DNA of 64,000 bases, taken from UBA1664 sp964531715. Lineage in GTDB: Bacteria > Pseudomonadota > Alphaproteobacteria > Micavibrionales > UBA1664. Shown piece by piece: positions 44,166 through 53,700 of this stretch (positions within the stretch are counted from its first letter, which is position 1; every line of letters starts with the position of its first letter). Under the pieces are notes generated by a model. That model saw only the letters and a program-made list of their open reading frames with translations, ran no database searches and was not told the origin of the DNA. The translations under genes were made by a program, and so were the position numbers. The stretch spans positions 105,121 through 169,120 of the forward strand of contig CAZHEE010000004.1 of the NCBI GenBank assembly GCA_964531715.1, given 5' to 3'.

Positions 44166-45383
44166 ATGTTTGTCGTGAATTTTAAAAATAATGTCGCCTA
44201 CCTGCTTGGTCTGGCATTCGGTCTATCCTTTTTTGGCAAAGAGCTCATCCTTTATGGACTGGCTGTTTTACTATCTGTGGCGATTATCTATATTGTCAAA
44301 AAACGCAATGATATGTTGATGAGAATAGCGGTCTCATCTTTTTTCAGGCAGCCTTGGTTATGGAGTTTGGGGACGCTTTCTATTGTCTGGTTTATCTCCG
44401 CGTCTCAAGGGTTAAATACGATTGAGGCACTCAAACAATCAAGCGAGCTGAGCTTGATGATGCTCGGCGGTGTTCTGATTGGAATTATGCTTGTGCATTC
44501 AAAAGTTTCACTTCAAAAGACAGTTGCAAGTCTTTCAATTATAACGAGTTTTTTCTCACTTTTAATGTTGGTCGGCTCATGGTTTAAGCCGTTTATCGAG
44601 GTGAGTTGGGGGCCACATTACGGGTCTGTCATCCTGATGACGATACCTTTCACGCTTTATTTTATCATGCAAAACGGTCATTCAACAAAAGTCAGAATAT
44701 TCTGGCTTATATGTTTGATTTTGCAATCAAATGCAGTGTTTGCATCGGATGGGAGAACGGCCTGGGTCACGCTTGCCGCGATGATTATTCTGTTTCCGTT
44801 TATCTTTCACTGGTCGCCCTTAAAAAGAAAACTCCTTAAAGCGTCACTTGCATTATCGGTTCTGGTCATTGGCGGTTTTCTGGGGACTTTATCATATAAG
44901 AATTATTTCACGCCCGAACGCTTGGAATGGCGGGCAGGGGCGATGACCAATCTTGAGAGGCCCGCATCAGGGCGGTTGATTGTCTGGAGTGATACAATCG
45001 CGCTTATTCCTGAAAATCTGTGGCTAGGCACTGGAATTCGCGGCGCGCGGGAGCTGAATATTCGTAAAAACGAAGGCGAATATGTTATTCACGCCCATAA
45101 TGCGGTTTTGGAAACATTATTGGAAACGGGTATAATTGGCTTTTTGGCGATAAGCCTTACAATAGGGTTTATTACGCTTGGCTTCTTCAAGGCATATATA
45201 GAGTGTCAAAGCGGACGGACGAAGCAACTGGCCTCGATGGTTCTGCTTTCTGCGCTATCTTACGGGATTATATCCATGTCGTTGACATCCCTGTTTCACG
45301 GATGGTGGTTCGGTTATCTTATTCTTATTGTTTTGCTCCTCAAAATGGCAGAGTACGCCATGCGTGATGAACAAAAGGCTTGA
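44166..45383 (+). CDS. O-antigen ligase/polymerase-like membrane protein
   Basis: The 405-residue protein has about ten hydrophobic spans and one large loop (about 250-320) with the pattern ARPASGRLIVWSDTIALI, then LGTGIRGARE and HAHNAVLETLLETG. That is the Wzy_C/WaaL domain used by O-antigen ligases and by polymerases. Which of the two it is cannot be told from sequence alone. It is in tandem with the sugar transferase, so the pair probably belongs to a polysaccharide pathway whose other genes are elsewhere. Confidence 0.85.
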   Translation: MFVVNFKNNVAYLLGLAFGLSFFGKELILYGLAVLLSVAIIYIVKKRNDMLMRIAVSSFFRQPWLWSLGTLSIVWFISASQGLNTIEALKQSSELSLMMLGGVLIGIMLVHSKVSLQKTVASLSIITSFFSLLMLVGSWFKPFIEVSWGPHYGSVILMTIPFTLYFIMQNGHSTKVRIFWLICLILQSNAVFASDGRTAWVTLAAMIILFPFIFHWSPLKRKLLKASLALSVLVIGGFLGTLSYKNYFTPERLEWRAGAMTNLERPASGRLIVWSDTIALIPENLWLGTGIRGARELNIRKNEGEYVIHAHNAVLETLLETGIIGFLAISLTIGFITLGFFKAYIECQSGRTKQLASMVLLSALSYGIISMSLTSLFHGWWFGYLILIVLLLKMAEYAMRDEQKA

Positions 45384-45458
45384 TTTTTCGGGCTTGGCTC
45401 TATAAACATCATAAATCGTGCTGATGTGGGAGGTGAAAGCCGCTAAAACCACGGTAAA

Positions 45459-45522
45459 TGTCACCCTGAATTTATTTCAGGATCTCGCAAGAGAACAGAT
45501 CCTGAAACAAGTTCAGGATGAC
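45459..45522. repeat. repeat family D upstream of rplK
   Basis: TGTCACCCTGAATTTATTTCAGGATCT and AGATCCTGAAACAAGTTCAGGATGACA form two side-by-side hairpins just before the L11 gene, within 70 bases of its start. Confidence 0.8.
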
Positions 45523-45587
45523 ATGCGTCGGGGATTGTACCACTCAACACTTGTTTAAACTTTAACATTTAACAAGGTGTGAAAAAT

Positions 45588-46037
45588 ATGGCAGCTCCTA
45601 AGAAAAAAGGAAAAAAAGTCACCAAGGTCGTCTCGCTTGAGGTACCTGCAGGTGCAGCAAATCCGTCACCACCCGTAGGCCCTGCCTTGGGTCAGGCCGG
45701 CGTGGCAATTATGGATTTTTGTAACGCGTTTAACGACCGTACAAAGGATATGGAGAAAAACACCCCATGTCCGGTTGTGATTACCGTTTATGAAGATCGC
45801 TCATTCGAATTTATTATTAAAACCCCGCCTGCGACTTACTTTATTAAGAAGCATGCGAAGCTCCAAAAAGGGGCAACCAATCCGTCACAAGAAACAGTTG
45901 GTCAAATCAAGAAATCCCAAATCAAGGAAATCGCGAAGGCCAAAATGGCTGACCTTTCTGCGAATGATATTGAGGCGGCAATGAAAATTATTGAAGGCTC
46001 CGCCCGTTCTATGGGTGTCGAGGTTGTGGAGGGTTAA
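45588..46037 (+). CDS. rplK: ribosomal protein L11
   Basis: L11 is a 50S protein of the GTPase-associated centre. The roughly 149-residue protein has the N-terminal PPVGPALGQAGVAIMDFCNAFN and the C-terminal rRNA-binding GSARSMGVEV. The ATG at 45588 has AAGGTG eight bases upstream; the GTG at 45579 is an alternative but makes an atypical N-terminus. The usual upstream secE-nusG pair is not present; an O-antigen ligase gene takes that place. It lies four bases before rplA. Confidence 0.97.
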   Translation: MAAPKKKGKKVTKVVSLEVPAGAANPSPPVGPALGQAGVAIMDFCNAFNDRTKDMEKNTPCPVVITVYEDRSFEFIIKTPPATYFIKKHAKLQKGATNPSQETVGQIKKSQIKEIAKAKMADLSANDIEAAMKIIEGSARSMGVEVVEG

Positions 46038-46041
46038 AATC

Positions 46042-46752
46042 ATGACATTATCAAAAAGACAAAAATTATGGGCCGATAAGGTTGATCCTGAAGCATTTTA
46101 CTCACTTGCCGATGCGGTGAAAATTGCAAAGGAATTGGCGACATCGAAATTTGACGAAACGGTTGAGCTGGCCATGAATTTGGGCGTTGACCCGAAACAT
46201 GCGGATCAGACAGTGCGCGGCATGACGTCTTTGCCTCACGGGACAGGAAAATCCGTTCGTGTGGCGGTGTTTGCCCGTGATGCCAAGGCCGAGGAAGCCA
46301 AGGCCGCAGGCGCGGATATTGTTGGCGCGGAAGACCTTGTTGAGACAATTCAGGGTGGGACAATCAACTTTGACAGATGCATTGCAACGCCTGATATGAT
46401 GGCGCTTGTCGGGCGTTTGGGGAAAATTCTCGGGACGAAGGGCATGATGCCAAACCCGAAACTCGGCACCGTGACACCGAATGTCGGTGATGCGGTGAAG
46501 GAAGCCAAGGCGGGGGCGATTGAATTCCGCGCCGAAAAGGCAGGGATTATTCATGCCGGTATCGGGAAAACGTCGTTTGACGAGAAGAATTTGCTCGAAA
46601 ATGCGGTCGCCTTTGTCAGTGCCATTCAAAAGGCGAAACCCGCCGGCGCGAAGGGTACTTATATTGAGAAGGTCACGCTGACCACAACAATGGGTCCGGG
46701 CATCAAGATTGATATTAATGATATTCAGGAAAGCATGCAGGCCGCGGCTTAA
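46042..46752 (+). CDS. rplA: ribosomal protein L1
   Basis: L1 binds 23S rRNA at the L1 stalk and often represses its own operon by binding the mRNA. The 236-residue protein has MNLGVDPKHADQTVRG, MPNPKLGTVTP and TTTMGPGIKID, all in order. The ATG at 46042 is chosen because it follows rplK by four bases and fits the family start. A terminator closes the rplK-rplA transcript here, which is unusual since rplJ normally follows. Confidence 0.97.
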   Translation: MTLSKRQKLWADKVDPEAFYSLADAVKIAKELATSKFDETVELAMNLGVDPKHADQTVRGMTSLPHGTGKSVRVAVFARDAKAEEAKAAGADIVGAEDLVETIQGGTINFDRCIATPDMMALVGRLGKILGTKGMMPNPKLGTVTPNVGDAVKEAKAGAIEFRAEKAGIIHAGIGKTSFDEKNLLENAVAFVSAIQKAKPAGAKGTYIEKVTLTTTMGPGIKIDINDIQESMQAAA

Positions 46753-46760
46753 TAAAAAGA

Positions 46761-46812
46761 GCGTTACCCTGAGTTTATTACAGGGTCTCGCACAATCACG
46801 TTCAGGATGACG
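46761..46812. repeat. repeat family D after rplA
   Basis: GCGTTACCCTGAGTTTATTA...CAGGGTCT and ATCACGTTCAGGATGACGAG sit 8 bases after the rplA stop codon and just before its terminator. Confidence 0.65.
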
Positions 46813-46820
46813 AGTTAAGA

Positions 46821-46846
46821 AGCCCGCTTAGCCCAGCGGGCTTTTT
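46821..46846 (+). terminator. Rho-independent terminator after rplA
   Basis: AGCCCGCT (46821-46828) and AGCGGGCT (46835-46842) form a perfect 8-bp GC-rich stem with six-base loop, followed by five T. Confidence 0.9.
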
Positions 46847-46864
46847 AAAATAAAAGGATAAAAC

Positions 46865-47428
46865 ATGTTTATTAAAGAAAATATTGAAATTACAGATGAT
46901 CTTTTAAAGTTAATTGCCTATCTACCAACAAAATCTTTAGCGAGTAATGTTGAGCTAGATTTTTTTAGAAATTTAGAAGATCACCATTTTATGCGTATAG
47001 CTGTTCTATTAGCAGAAAAATCTTATAATGAAGGTGGGTGTCCTATTGGTGGTGTTATTATAAATAATCAGTTAAAAGCTATCGTAGGCAAAGGCCATAA
47101 TACTTTAGTGCAAGAGGATCACCCTTATAATCATGGGGAAACATCGGCCATTCGCGATGCAGGTCGTATAGATTTCTCTCAAACGACTATTTTCACAACG
47201 CTGAGCCCATGTGATGTATGCGCAACGCTTATTTATATGCGTCAATTTAATCGTGTTGTCGTTGGAGATATTACAAACGCTTCAGGCAACGAAACATTAT
47301 TAAAAAGTAAGGACATCAAAGTTGATATATTAGAAGACTTAAAAGGCATCGAATTATACAAAAAATACCGCTCTGAAAAACCCGAATTGGATATTGAAGA
47401 TTGGAAAGGTTTAGCTTCTGTTAAATAA
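46865..47428 (+). CDS. cytosine deaminase, yeast FCY1-like (CDA fold)
   Basis: The 187-residue protein is a zinc-dependent deaminase. NHGETSAIRDAG (about 99-110) supplies the zinc His and catalytic Glu, and SPCDVCA (about 118-124) supplies two zinc cysteines. CPIGGVIINN and the GKGHN turn match what I recall of yeast cytosine deaminase, which converts cytosine to uracil. About 45 extra residues precede the core. It lies 70 bases before a nucleoside hydrolase, which points to nucleobase salvage. The gene is AT-rich and lies between rplA and rplJ, so it was probably inserted. Confidence 0.88.
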   Translation: MFIKENIEITDDLLKLIAYLPTKSLASNVELDFFRNLEDHHFMRIAVLLAEKSYNEGGCPIGGVIINNQLKAIVGKGHNTLVQEDHPYNHGETSAIRDAGRIDFSQTTIFTTLSPCDVCATLIYMRQFNRVVVGDITNASGNETLLKSKDIKVDILEDLKGIELYKKYRSEKPELDIEDWKGLASVK

Positions 47429-47497
47429 ATTCTCTATAAATATTGACATAGCTGAAGGCTTCATGTATTGATATGCAAACTAAAAAATGGAGATTGC

Positions 47498-48469
47498 ATG
47501 TCTGATAGAACAAAAATTATTATTGATACCGATCCCGGTTGTGACGATACGATTGCATTGGTTCACGCTTTGACATCTCCAAATGTTGATGTTTTAGGCA
47601 TAACAAGTATTGGTGGTAATGTTGACCCTCTCAAAACCCAAAAAAATGCTTTAGGTATATGCGCATTAGTTGACAGAACAGATGTCCCTGTCTATGCAGG
47701 TTGTGACCGTCCATTGGAAAAAAAGATTGTTGCGAAAGCGGATGACGTTCATGGCGAAGATGGGGTTCATGGTCTTGTGCTTCCTTTCGATAAGGCAGCT
47801 GAGGCTAAAACAGATTTAGATGCAGCAGACTTTATTATAAAAACAATATTAGCTAACAAACATGATCCTATAACACTTGTTGTAATCGGACCGATGACTA
47901 ATATTGCCATAGCTTATCAAAGAAATCCTTTGATTGCGGAACATGTTAAACGAATTGTTACTATGGGAGGGGCTTACGGTAACCCTTCAGGAAATATTAC
48001 ACCTTTTTCAGAATTTAATATATTTTGTGACCCCCTTGCCGCCGATATTGTGTATAGAAATTTCCCTAATATCGTTGCTTTACCATTGGACGTAACGCAT
48101 CAAACTCTTCAAGGAGAATCTTTTCGTGATATGATAAGAGATATGGGTCCTCAGGGTAAAAACTTGGCAAGCATGCTTGCCGCGTATGCAGACGATTATC
48201 CTGGTATGCAAGAGCCAAATGTATCTCCTTTACATGATTTTCACACGATGGCGATGTTAGAAAAACGTGATTTATATACGACTGATACTGGAAGCGTTAT
48301 AGTACCTCATGTTGAAGGGCGAAGTAATGAAGGTCAGACTGTATTTGCGAGAGATGATCAAGGTAATGTAAAAGTTGCACTGGATGTAGACGCAGATAGG
48401 TTTTTTGACTTTTTAACACAAACTCTGAAGCGCGCAATCTCAAATCATATAACCCCAAATAACCCTTGA
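47498..48469 (+). CDS. nucleoside hydrolase (IUNH family)
   Basis: The enzyme splits nucleosides into base and ribose. The 323-residue protein starts with IIIDTDPGCDDTIAL, the calcium-binding motif of the family. It also has GPMTNIAIA near 130 and a HDFHTMA motif near 250 that carries the conserved histidine and aspartate. The ATG at 47498 follows GGAGA by a normal distance; an in-frame TTG lies at 47468. It would supply bases to the cytosine deaminase upstream. Whether it prefers pyrimidine or purine nucleosides cannot be told. Confidence 0.93.
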   Translation: MSDRTKIIIDTDPGCDDTIALVHALTSPNVDVLGITSIGGNVDPLKTQKNALGICALVDRTDVPVYAGCDRPLEKKIVAKADDVHGEDGVHGLVLPFDKAAEAKTDLDAADFIIKTILANKHDPITLVVIGPMTNIAIAYQRNPLIAEHVKRIVTMGGAYGNPSGNITPFSEFNIFCDPLAADIVYRNFPNIVALPLDVTHQTLQGESFRDMIRDMGPQGKNLASMLAAYADDYPGMQEPNVSPLHDFHTMAMLEKRDLYTTDTGSVIVPHVEGRSNEGQTVFARDDQGNVKVALDVDADRFFDFLTQTLKRAISNHITPNNP

Positions 48470-48493
48470 CATGTAACTGGGCTTTGTACTAAA

Positions 48494-48568
48494 ACCACTA
48501 CATCCTGTCAAAGACTATAGGGATTGGGCGATTGGTTCAATTTAATAATCCTATATAGATGTGGTGGT
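48494..48568 (+). promoter_or_regulatory. rplJ leader: probable L10(L12) autoregulatory RNA
   Basis: ACCACTACATC (48494-48504) pairs with GATGTGGTGGT (48558-48568), with two G-T pairs. Inside it CTATAGGGATT (48515-48525) pairs with AATCCTATATAG (48547-48558). Long paired leaders before rplJ bind the L10-L12 complex in other bacteria and control translation of rplJL. Position and pairing support that reading; no match to a model was run. Confidence 0.6.
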
Positions 48569-48611
48569 AAGAATTTCACGGATGAGGGCTTCAGGCTTTT
48601 ATTCCGTTTTC

Positions 48612-48645
48612 AAACCAGGCAGGCTACGGTTGTCTGGTTTTTTTT
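48612..48645 (+). terminator. attenuator-like hairpin in the rplJ leader
   Basis: AAACCAGGCA (48612-48621) and TGTCTGGTTT (48631-48640) form a 10-bp stem with one G-T pair, followed by eight T. It lies about 70 bases before the rplJ ATG, so it may attenuate rplJL transcription. Confidence 0.8.
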
Positions 48646-48712
48646 GTGCTTGCATGAAAATTTTTCAGATGAATTTTAACTTTGTGATGAAGGAAAGGAC
48701 GCGTTCATACCC

Positions 48713-49225
48713 ATGAATCGGACTGAAAAAAAGGAAGCCATCGCGCAATATAACGGAATGTTCAATGATTCCGGTTCTGTTGTTGTCTGCCATTATCAAG
48801 GGCTGACCGTACAAAACCTGAATGATTTGAGAGCCAGATTACGCGAAGAAGGCGGACAATTCACTGTCACAAAAAACACTCTGGCGAAACTGGCGGCAAA
48901 GGATACGGACTATGCAGGTCTGGACGATTTGTTTGTCGGTCAAACGGGAATTGTGTATTCGCAAGACCCTGTTGCCGCGGCGAAGGTGGCCTATAACTAT
49001 GCCAAGGATAATGACAAGCTTGTCATTCTCGGCGGTGGTTTGGGTGCCAAAGTTCTGGATAAGGCTGGCGTTGAGGCTTTGGCCAAACTCCCGTCTCTGG
49101 ACGAAATGCGTTCCAAAATTGTTGGGCTATTTCAAGCGCCGCACTCAAAATTTCTTCGGACAATCAATGCACCTGCTCAGAATATGGTTGGCGTATTGAA
49201 AGCAAAATCCGAAAAAGGCGAGTAA
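48713..49225 (+). CDS. rplJ: ribosomal protein L10
   Basis: L10 anchors the L7/L12 dimers on the 50S subunit. The 170-residue protein has the NRTEKKEAIAQYN start, the VVCHYQGLTVQNLNDLRARL motif near 24-43, and TKNTLAKLA. The C-terminal helix for L7/L12 binding is present. AAGGAAAGG is 15-20 bases upstream. The gene is followed by rplL after 52 bases. Confidence 0.97.
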   Translation: MNRTEKKEAIAQYNGMFNDSGSVVVCHYQGLTVQNLNDLRARLREEGGQFTVTKNTLAKLAAKDTDYAGLDDLFVGQTGIVYSQDPVAAAKVAYNYAKDNDKLVILGGGLGAKVLDKAGVEALAKLPSLDEMRSKIVGLFQAPHSKFLRTINAPAQNMVGVLKAKSEKGE

Positions 49226-49277
49226 TGTTTTTGTGATAAAAATATAAACTATTAATATTTAAAAAAGGAAAATAAAA

Positions 49278-49664
49278 ATGACTGATTTTGCAGAAAAAAT
49301 TGTAAAACAAGGTGATGAATTATCAACATGGTCTGTAATGGATCTTGCTGATCTTTCCAAATATTTAGAAGAAAAATGGGGCGTTTCTGCCGCTGCGGCT
49401 CCTGTCGCGGTTGCGGCTGCACCTGGTGCGGATGCAGGCGGTGCAGAGGAGAAGGATGAATTTGATGTTATCCTCGCCAATGCAGGTGCATCAAAAATCA
49501 ACGTGATTAAGGAAGTTCGCGCGATTACAGGTCTTGGCTTGAAAGAGGCGAAAGACCTCGTTGACGGTGCACCAAAGCCTGTTAAAGAAGGTGTTGCCAA
49601 GGCAGATGCCGAAGAAATGAAGACAAAGCTAGAAGCCGCTGGTGCGACTATTGAGTTGAAGTAA
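49278..49664 (+). CDS. rplL: ribosomal protein L7/L12
   Basis: L7/L12 forms the flexible stalk that recruits translation factors. The 128-residue protein has an N-terminal dimerisation helix, an Ala/Pro-rich hinge (about 38-58), and the C-terminal factor-binding domain with IKEVRAITGLGLKEAKDLVD and the final LEAAGATIELK. AAAAAAGGAAA gives a clear ribosome binding site. A terminator 75 bases later closes the rplJL unit. Confidence 0.98.
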   Translation: MTDFAEKIVKQGDELSTWSVMDLADLSKYLEEKWGVSAAAAPVAVAAAPGADAGGAEEKDEFDVILANAGASKINVIKEVRAITGLGLKEAKDLVDGAPKPVKEGVAKADAEEMKTKLEAAGATIELK

Positions 49665-49737
49665 ATTGATGCTTGGTGAGCGAAAGCGAACCTAGCCAGC
49701 GATTTATCCCGGGCTTGACCTAGGATCTATCAAATTT

Positions 49738-49762
49738 ATCCCCGCGCCCTGCGGGGATTTTT
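49738..49762 (+). terminator. Rho-independent terminator after rplL
   Basis: ATCCCCGC (49738-49745) and GCGGGGAT (49751-49758) form a perfect 8-bp stem around GCCCT and run into five T. Confidence 0.9.
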
Positions 49763-49803
49763 GTTTAACACTAAGGACACAATGGCCACTAAGACATTGA
49801 AGC

Positions 49804-49840
49804 TTGTCATCTCGACCAAGCGAAGCGCGCGGAGAGATCT
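49804..49840. repeat. half of palindromic repeat family A
   Basis: TTGTCATCTCGACCAAGCGA...CGGAGAGATCT is a left half-site. No right half is seen within 100 bases. Confidence 0.75.
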
Positions 49841-49942
49841 TATTCATGAAAAGAGAGTTTGATAATGCACTACATAAATTTAATTGACATTTTTTTATTT
49901 TCATATATAATGATTTAAATAATAGGAATAAGGAATTTAGCT

Positions 49943-50425
49943 ATGAGTAAGATGAGAGGAATGGCTGCAGGGGCAATTTTATCAGTAGCAAGTGCAACAA
50001 CAGCCTTTGCCGATAATGCTACATTAAATGGTCCTGCTTTAGCTACTTGCATGGCACAAAAAATGGCGATTAACGGTCATCAAATACAAGGTAAAGAAGG
50101 TCGAGTGAGTTTAACAACAAATTTTTCGCCGCAAACAGGAGAAATAGATTCGTCTAAAGTTACAATCGCTGGAGAGGCAACCCTAGATGCAGGGCAAATT
50201 GTAATGGGGCATAGATTAGAAGTTGTCATTCGTGATGGCAATGAGGGTAATATTTCCATGAGTTATGGCTATACTGACAGCAAAGGCAATCTCCAAACAG
50301 GTCTCACAATATTGGACTCTACTGGTGAAGTTCTGAAAAGCCGAGCAGATGTCGCAACAGATGGCGATGCCCTTGATAATATGCGTAGAGCAAAAGCATC
50401 TGCCGATGAATGTGTTTTAGGCTAG
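49943..50425 (+). CDS. secreted protein of unknown function
   Basis: The 160-residue protein has an Sec-type signal peptide (about 1-23, with MAAGAILSVASATTAFA, cleavage before DNATL). The mature part holds two cysteines (residue 36 and near the C-terminus), which could form a disulphide in the periplasm. It is beta-rich with repeated ISMSYGYTDS-type segments. No family is recognised. The AT-rich gene sits between rplL and rpoB, after a terminator and before an rpoB leader hairpin, so it is probably an independent transcript. Confidence 0.75.
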   Translation: MSKMRGMAAGAILSVASATTAFADNATLNGPALATCMAQKMAINGHQIQGKEGRVSLTTNFSPQTGEIDSSKVTIAGEATLDAGQIVMGHRLEVVIRDGNEGNISMSYGYTDSKGNLQTGLTILDSTGEVLKSRADVATDGDALDNMRRAKASADECVLG

Positions 50426-50633
50426 CGGTATTTTATCTTACGACTATACCTTAACTATAAATCTTTTTTTATACCCCGCTTCATGCGGGGATATGTAATT
50501 TCAAATTCTCTTTAACTGTCATCAAAAAAACTCCTTGCATAACTCTTAATTATTCGTTAAAAGGCGAATACGAATTATGGGCTCAGTGATATTTTTGGCG
50601 CAATTTAAAAGACAATAAAACCGATAAAATGAA

Positions 50634-50671
50634 CGCGGAAGGGTTTGAGCTGCCTTCTTTCCGCGGTTTTT
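50634..50671 (+). terminator. attenuator-like hairpin upstream of rpoB
   Basis: CGCGGAA (50634-50640) pairs with TTCCGCG (50659-50665), with further GAAGG/CCTTC pairing inside, followed by GTTTTT. The rest of the 311-base leader (50426-50736) holds a CCCCGC...GCGGGG hairpin at 50473-50490 and no gene. Confidence 0.75.
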
Positions 50672-50736
50672 GTCGTCTTACATGCACCTTGATGAAAAAT
50701 AATAATAACGGATGAATGCCGGAGGACAAAACTATT

Positions 50737-53700
50737 ATGGCTGCCAAATCTTCAGTAAAAAAATCAGGAACAACACAATATTACAATGAAACGGATATTC
50801 ATTCGTTCCATGGGAAAAAGCGTGTTCGTCGCTCATGGAGTAAAATCCCTGAAGTCATCGAAATGCCGAACCTGATTAACGTTCAGACCACATCTTATAA
50901 AGAATTTTTACAAGATGCCGTGATTGCGGACGAGCGCACGCGCACTGGTTTGCAGGATGTTCTTCAGACATCATTTCCTGTTAATGATTTTGCGGGTAAG
51001 GCCGTGCTGGATTTCGTGTCTTATGAATTTGAAGAGCCGAAATATGACGAGGAAGAATGTATCCAGCGCGATATGACATATTCCGCGCCGTTGCGCGTAA
51101 CGCTTCGCCTTTCTGTCTTTGATATTGATGAGGATACCGGCCTGAAATCCATCCGCGATATTAAGGAACAAGACGTTTACATGGTCGACATGCCAATGAT
51201 GACCGACCGCGGGACATTTATTGTCAATGGGACTGAGCGAGTTATCGTTTCCCAAATGCACCGTAGCCCGGGCGTATTTTTTGACCATGATGGCGGAAAA
51301 TCACACGCCAGCGGAAAATATTTGTTCTCTGCCCGTGTGATCCCTTATCGTGGCTCATGGCTTGACTTTGAATATGATGCGAAAGACATTTTGAACTGCC
51401 GTATTGACCGTCGCCGTAAATTGCCTGTTACAACATTCCTGCGCGCGCTTGAGTCTGCAGAGACAGAAGCCGCCCGTGCCGAAGCCGCGAAAAATGGTGA
51501 AGAACTGAACCCGTTGATGGTTCAGGGGATGAGCAACGAAGAAATTCTCGGTACATTCTATGAGACCGCGACTTATACAAAGGATAAGAAGGGTTGGAAA
51601 GCGCCGTTTGACGCCACGCGTTACAGAGGATCAAAGCTGACCGATGATTTGATTGATGCGAAAACGGGTAAGGCCGTTGCGCATACCGGCGACAAAATGA
51701 CACCGCGTAAGCTTAAAAAGCTTGAAGAAGAGGGCTTGAAAAACATTCTGATTCAAGAAGAACAGATTTTGGGGAGCTATTTGGCGGTCGATTTATTCGA
51801 TGAAAGCACTGGCGAAGTGATTGCAGAAGCCGGTGCGGAGCTTGACCAAGAGCTGATGCAAACACTGGAGGAGCGTGGCACGAAAGAGCTGCCTTTGCTT
51901 GCTATTGACCATGTCAATACATCTGCATTTTTGCGCAATACACTAGTGGCGGATAAATGCTCAACCCGTGAGGAAGCCTTGATTGACATTTATCGTGTCA
52001 TGCGCCCGGGTGAGCCGCCGACCGTTGAGTCTGCGCAAGCCCTGTTTAATTCACTTTTCTTTGATGCTGAGCGTTATGACCTGTCCGCCGTTGGCCGTGT
52101 GAAATTGAACCAGCGTTTGGACCTCGATGCGCCTGATGATTTCCGTATTTTGAACAAAAAAGACATCCTTGCGATTGTCGGTTATTTGATTGGTTTGAAA
52201 GACGGAAAAGGTGAGGTTGACGATATCGATAACCTCGGGAACCGTCGTGTTCGTTCTGTCGGTGAGCTGATGGAGAATCAAATCCGTTTGGGCTTAAGCC
52301 GTATGGAGCGCCCAATCCGTGAGCGCATGTCCAGCGTTGAGATTGACACTTATATGCCGCATGATTTGATTAATTCAAAGCCTTTGCAGGCAAGTGTTCG
52401 TGAGTTTTTCGGCTCGTCCCAGCTGTCTCAATTTATGGACCAGACAAATCCGCTGTCCGAGATTACGCATAAACGTCGTCTCTCTGCTCTTGGACCAGGT
52501 GGTTTAAGCCGTGAACGTGCAGGGTTTGAGGTGCGCGATGTGCACCCAACGCACTATGGTCGTATTTGCCCGATTGAAACGCCGGAAGGCCCGAATATCG
52601 GTTTGATTAACTCGCTGTCGACTTTTGCGCGTGTCAATAAATACGGCTTTATCGAAAGCCCTTACCGTAAGGTTGTTGATGGTAATGTAACGGACGAGGT
52701 TGTCTATCTCTCAGCGATGGAGGAAAGCCGTTATACGGTCGCGCAAGCGAACTCTGAATTGAGCGATCAAGGCGCATTCGTTAATGAATTCGTGTCTTGT
52801 CGCCAAAACGGTGAAAACGTGATGAGCCCGCCTGATCAGATTGATTTGATTGACGTGTCACCGAAGCAGGTTGTCTCGGTTGCCGCCGCGCTTATCCCTT
52901 TCCTTGAAAATGATGATGCGAACCGCGCCTTGATGGGGTCAAACATGCAACGTCAGGCCGTGCCTTTGATGCAGGCCGATGCACCCTTGGTCGGAACAGG
53001 GATGGAGGCGATTGTTGCCCGTGATTCCGGTGCCGCCGTGACGGCACGCCGAGCAGGGATTGTTGACCAAGTTGATGCCAACCGTATCGTTATTCGTGCA
53101 ACGGAGGATTTGAAATCCGATGAGGCAACGGTTGATATCTATCGTTTGACGAAATTCCAACGCTCGAACCAGGATACATGTTTGAATCAGCGTCCGCTCG
53201 TGACGGTCGGTGATGAAATCCGTAAGGGTGACATTATTGCCGATGGTCCTTCGACTGAACTGGGTGAGTTGGCTCTCGGTCGTAACGTACTTTGTGCTTT
53301 CATGCCTTGGAACGGTTATAACTTTGAGGATTCTATCCTCGTTTCCGAGCGTATCGTGAAGGATGATGTCTATACGTCTATTCATATTGAAGAATATGAA
53401 GTGATGGCACGTGACACGAAACTGGGTCAGGAAGAAATCACACGTGATATTCCGAATGTCGGTGAGGAAGCCCTTCGCCACCTTGACGAGGCAGGCATTG
53501 TCTATGTCGGTGCGGAAGTTGAGCCGGGCGATATTTTAATCGGTAAAGTAACACCGAAAGGCGAAAGTCTCATGACTCCTGAAGAGAAATTGCTCCGCGC
53601 AATCTTTGGTGAGAAAGCATCTGACGTAAAAGACTCATCCCTTCGTGTTCCACCGGGAGTAGGGGGAACAGTTGTTGAAGTGCGTGTCTTTAACCGTCGC

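Noticed and set aside
46102..46629. 175-codon open frame antisense to rplA
   Set aside because: The L1 gene is certain; the antisense frame is a shadow.
52939..53481. 180-codon open frame antisense to rpoB
   Set aside because: It is wholly inside rpoB on the opposite strand and looks like a codon-bias shadow.
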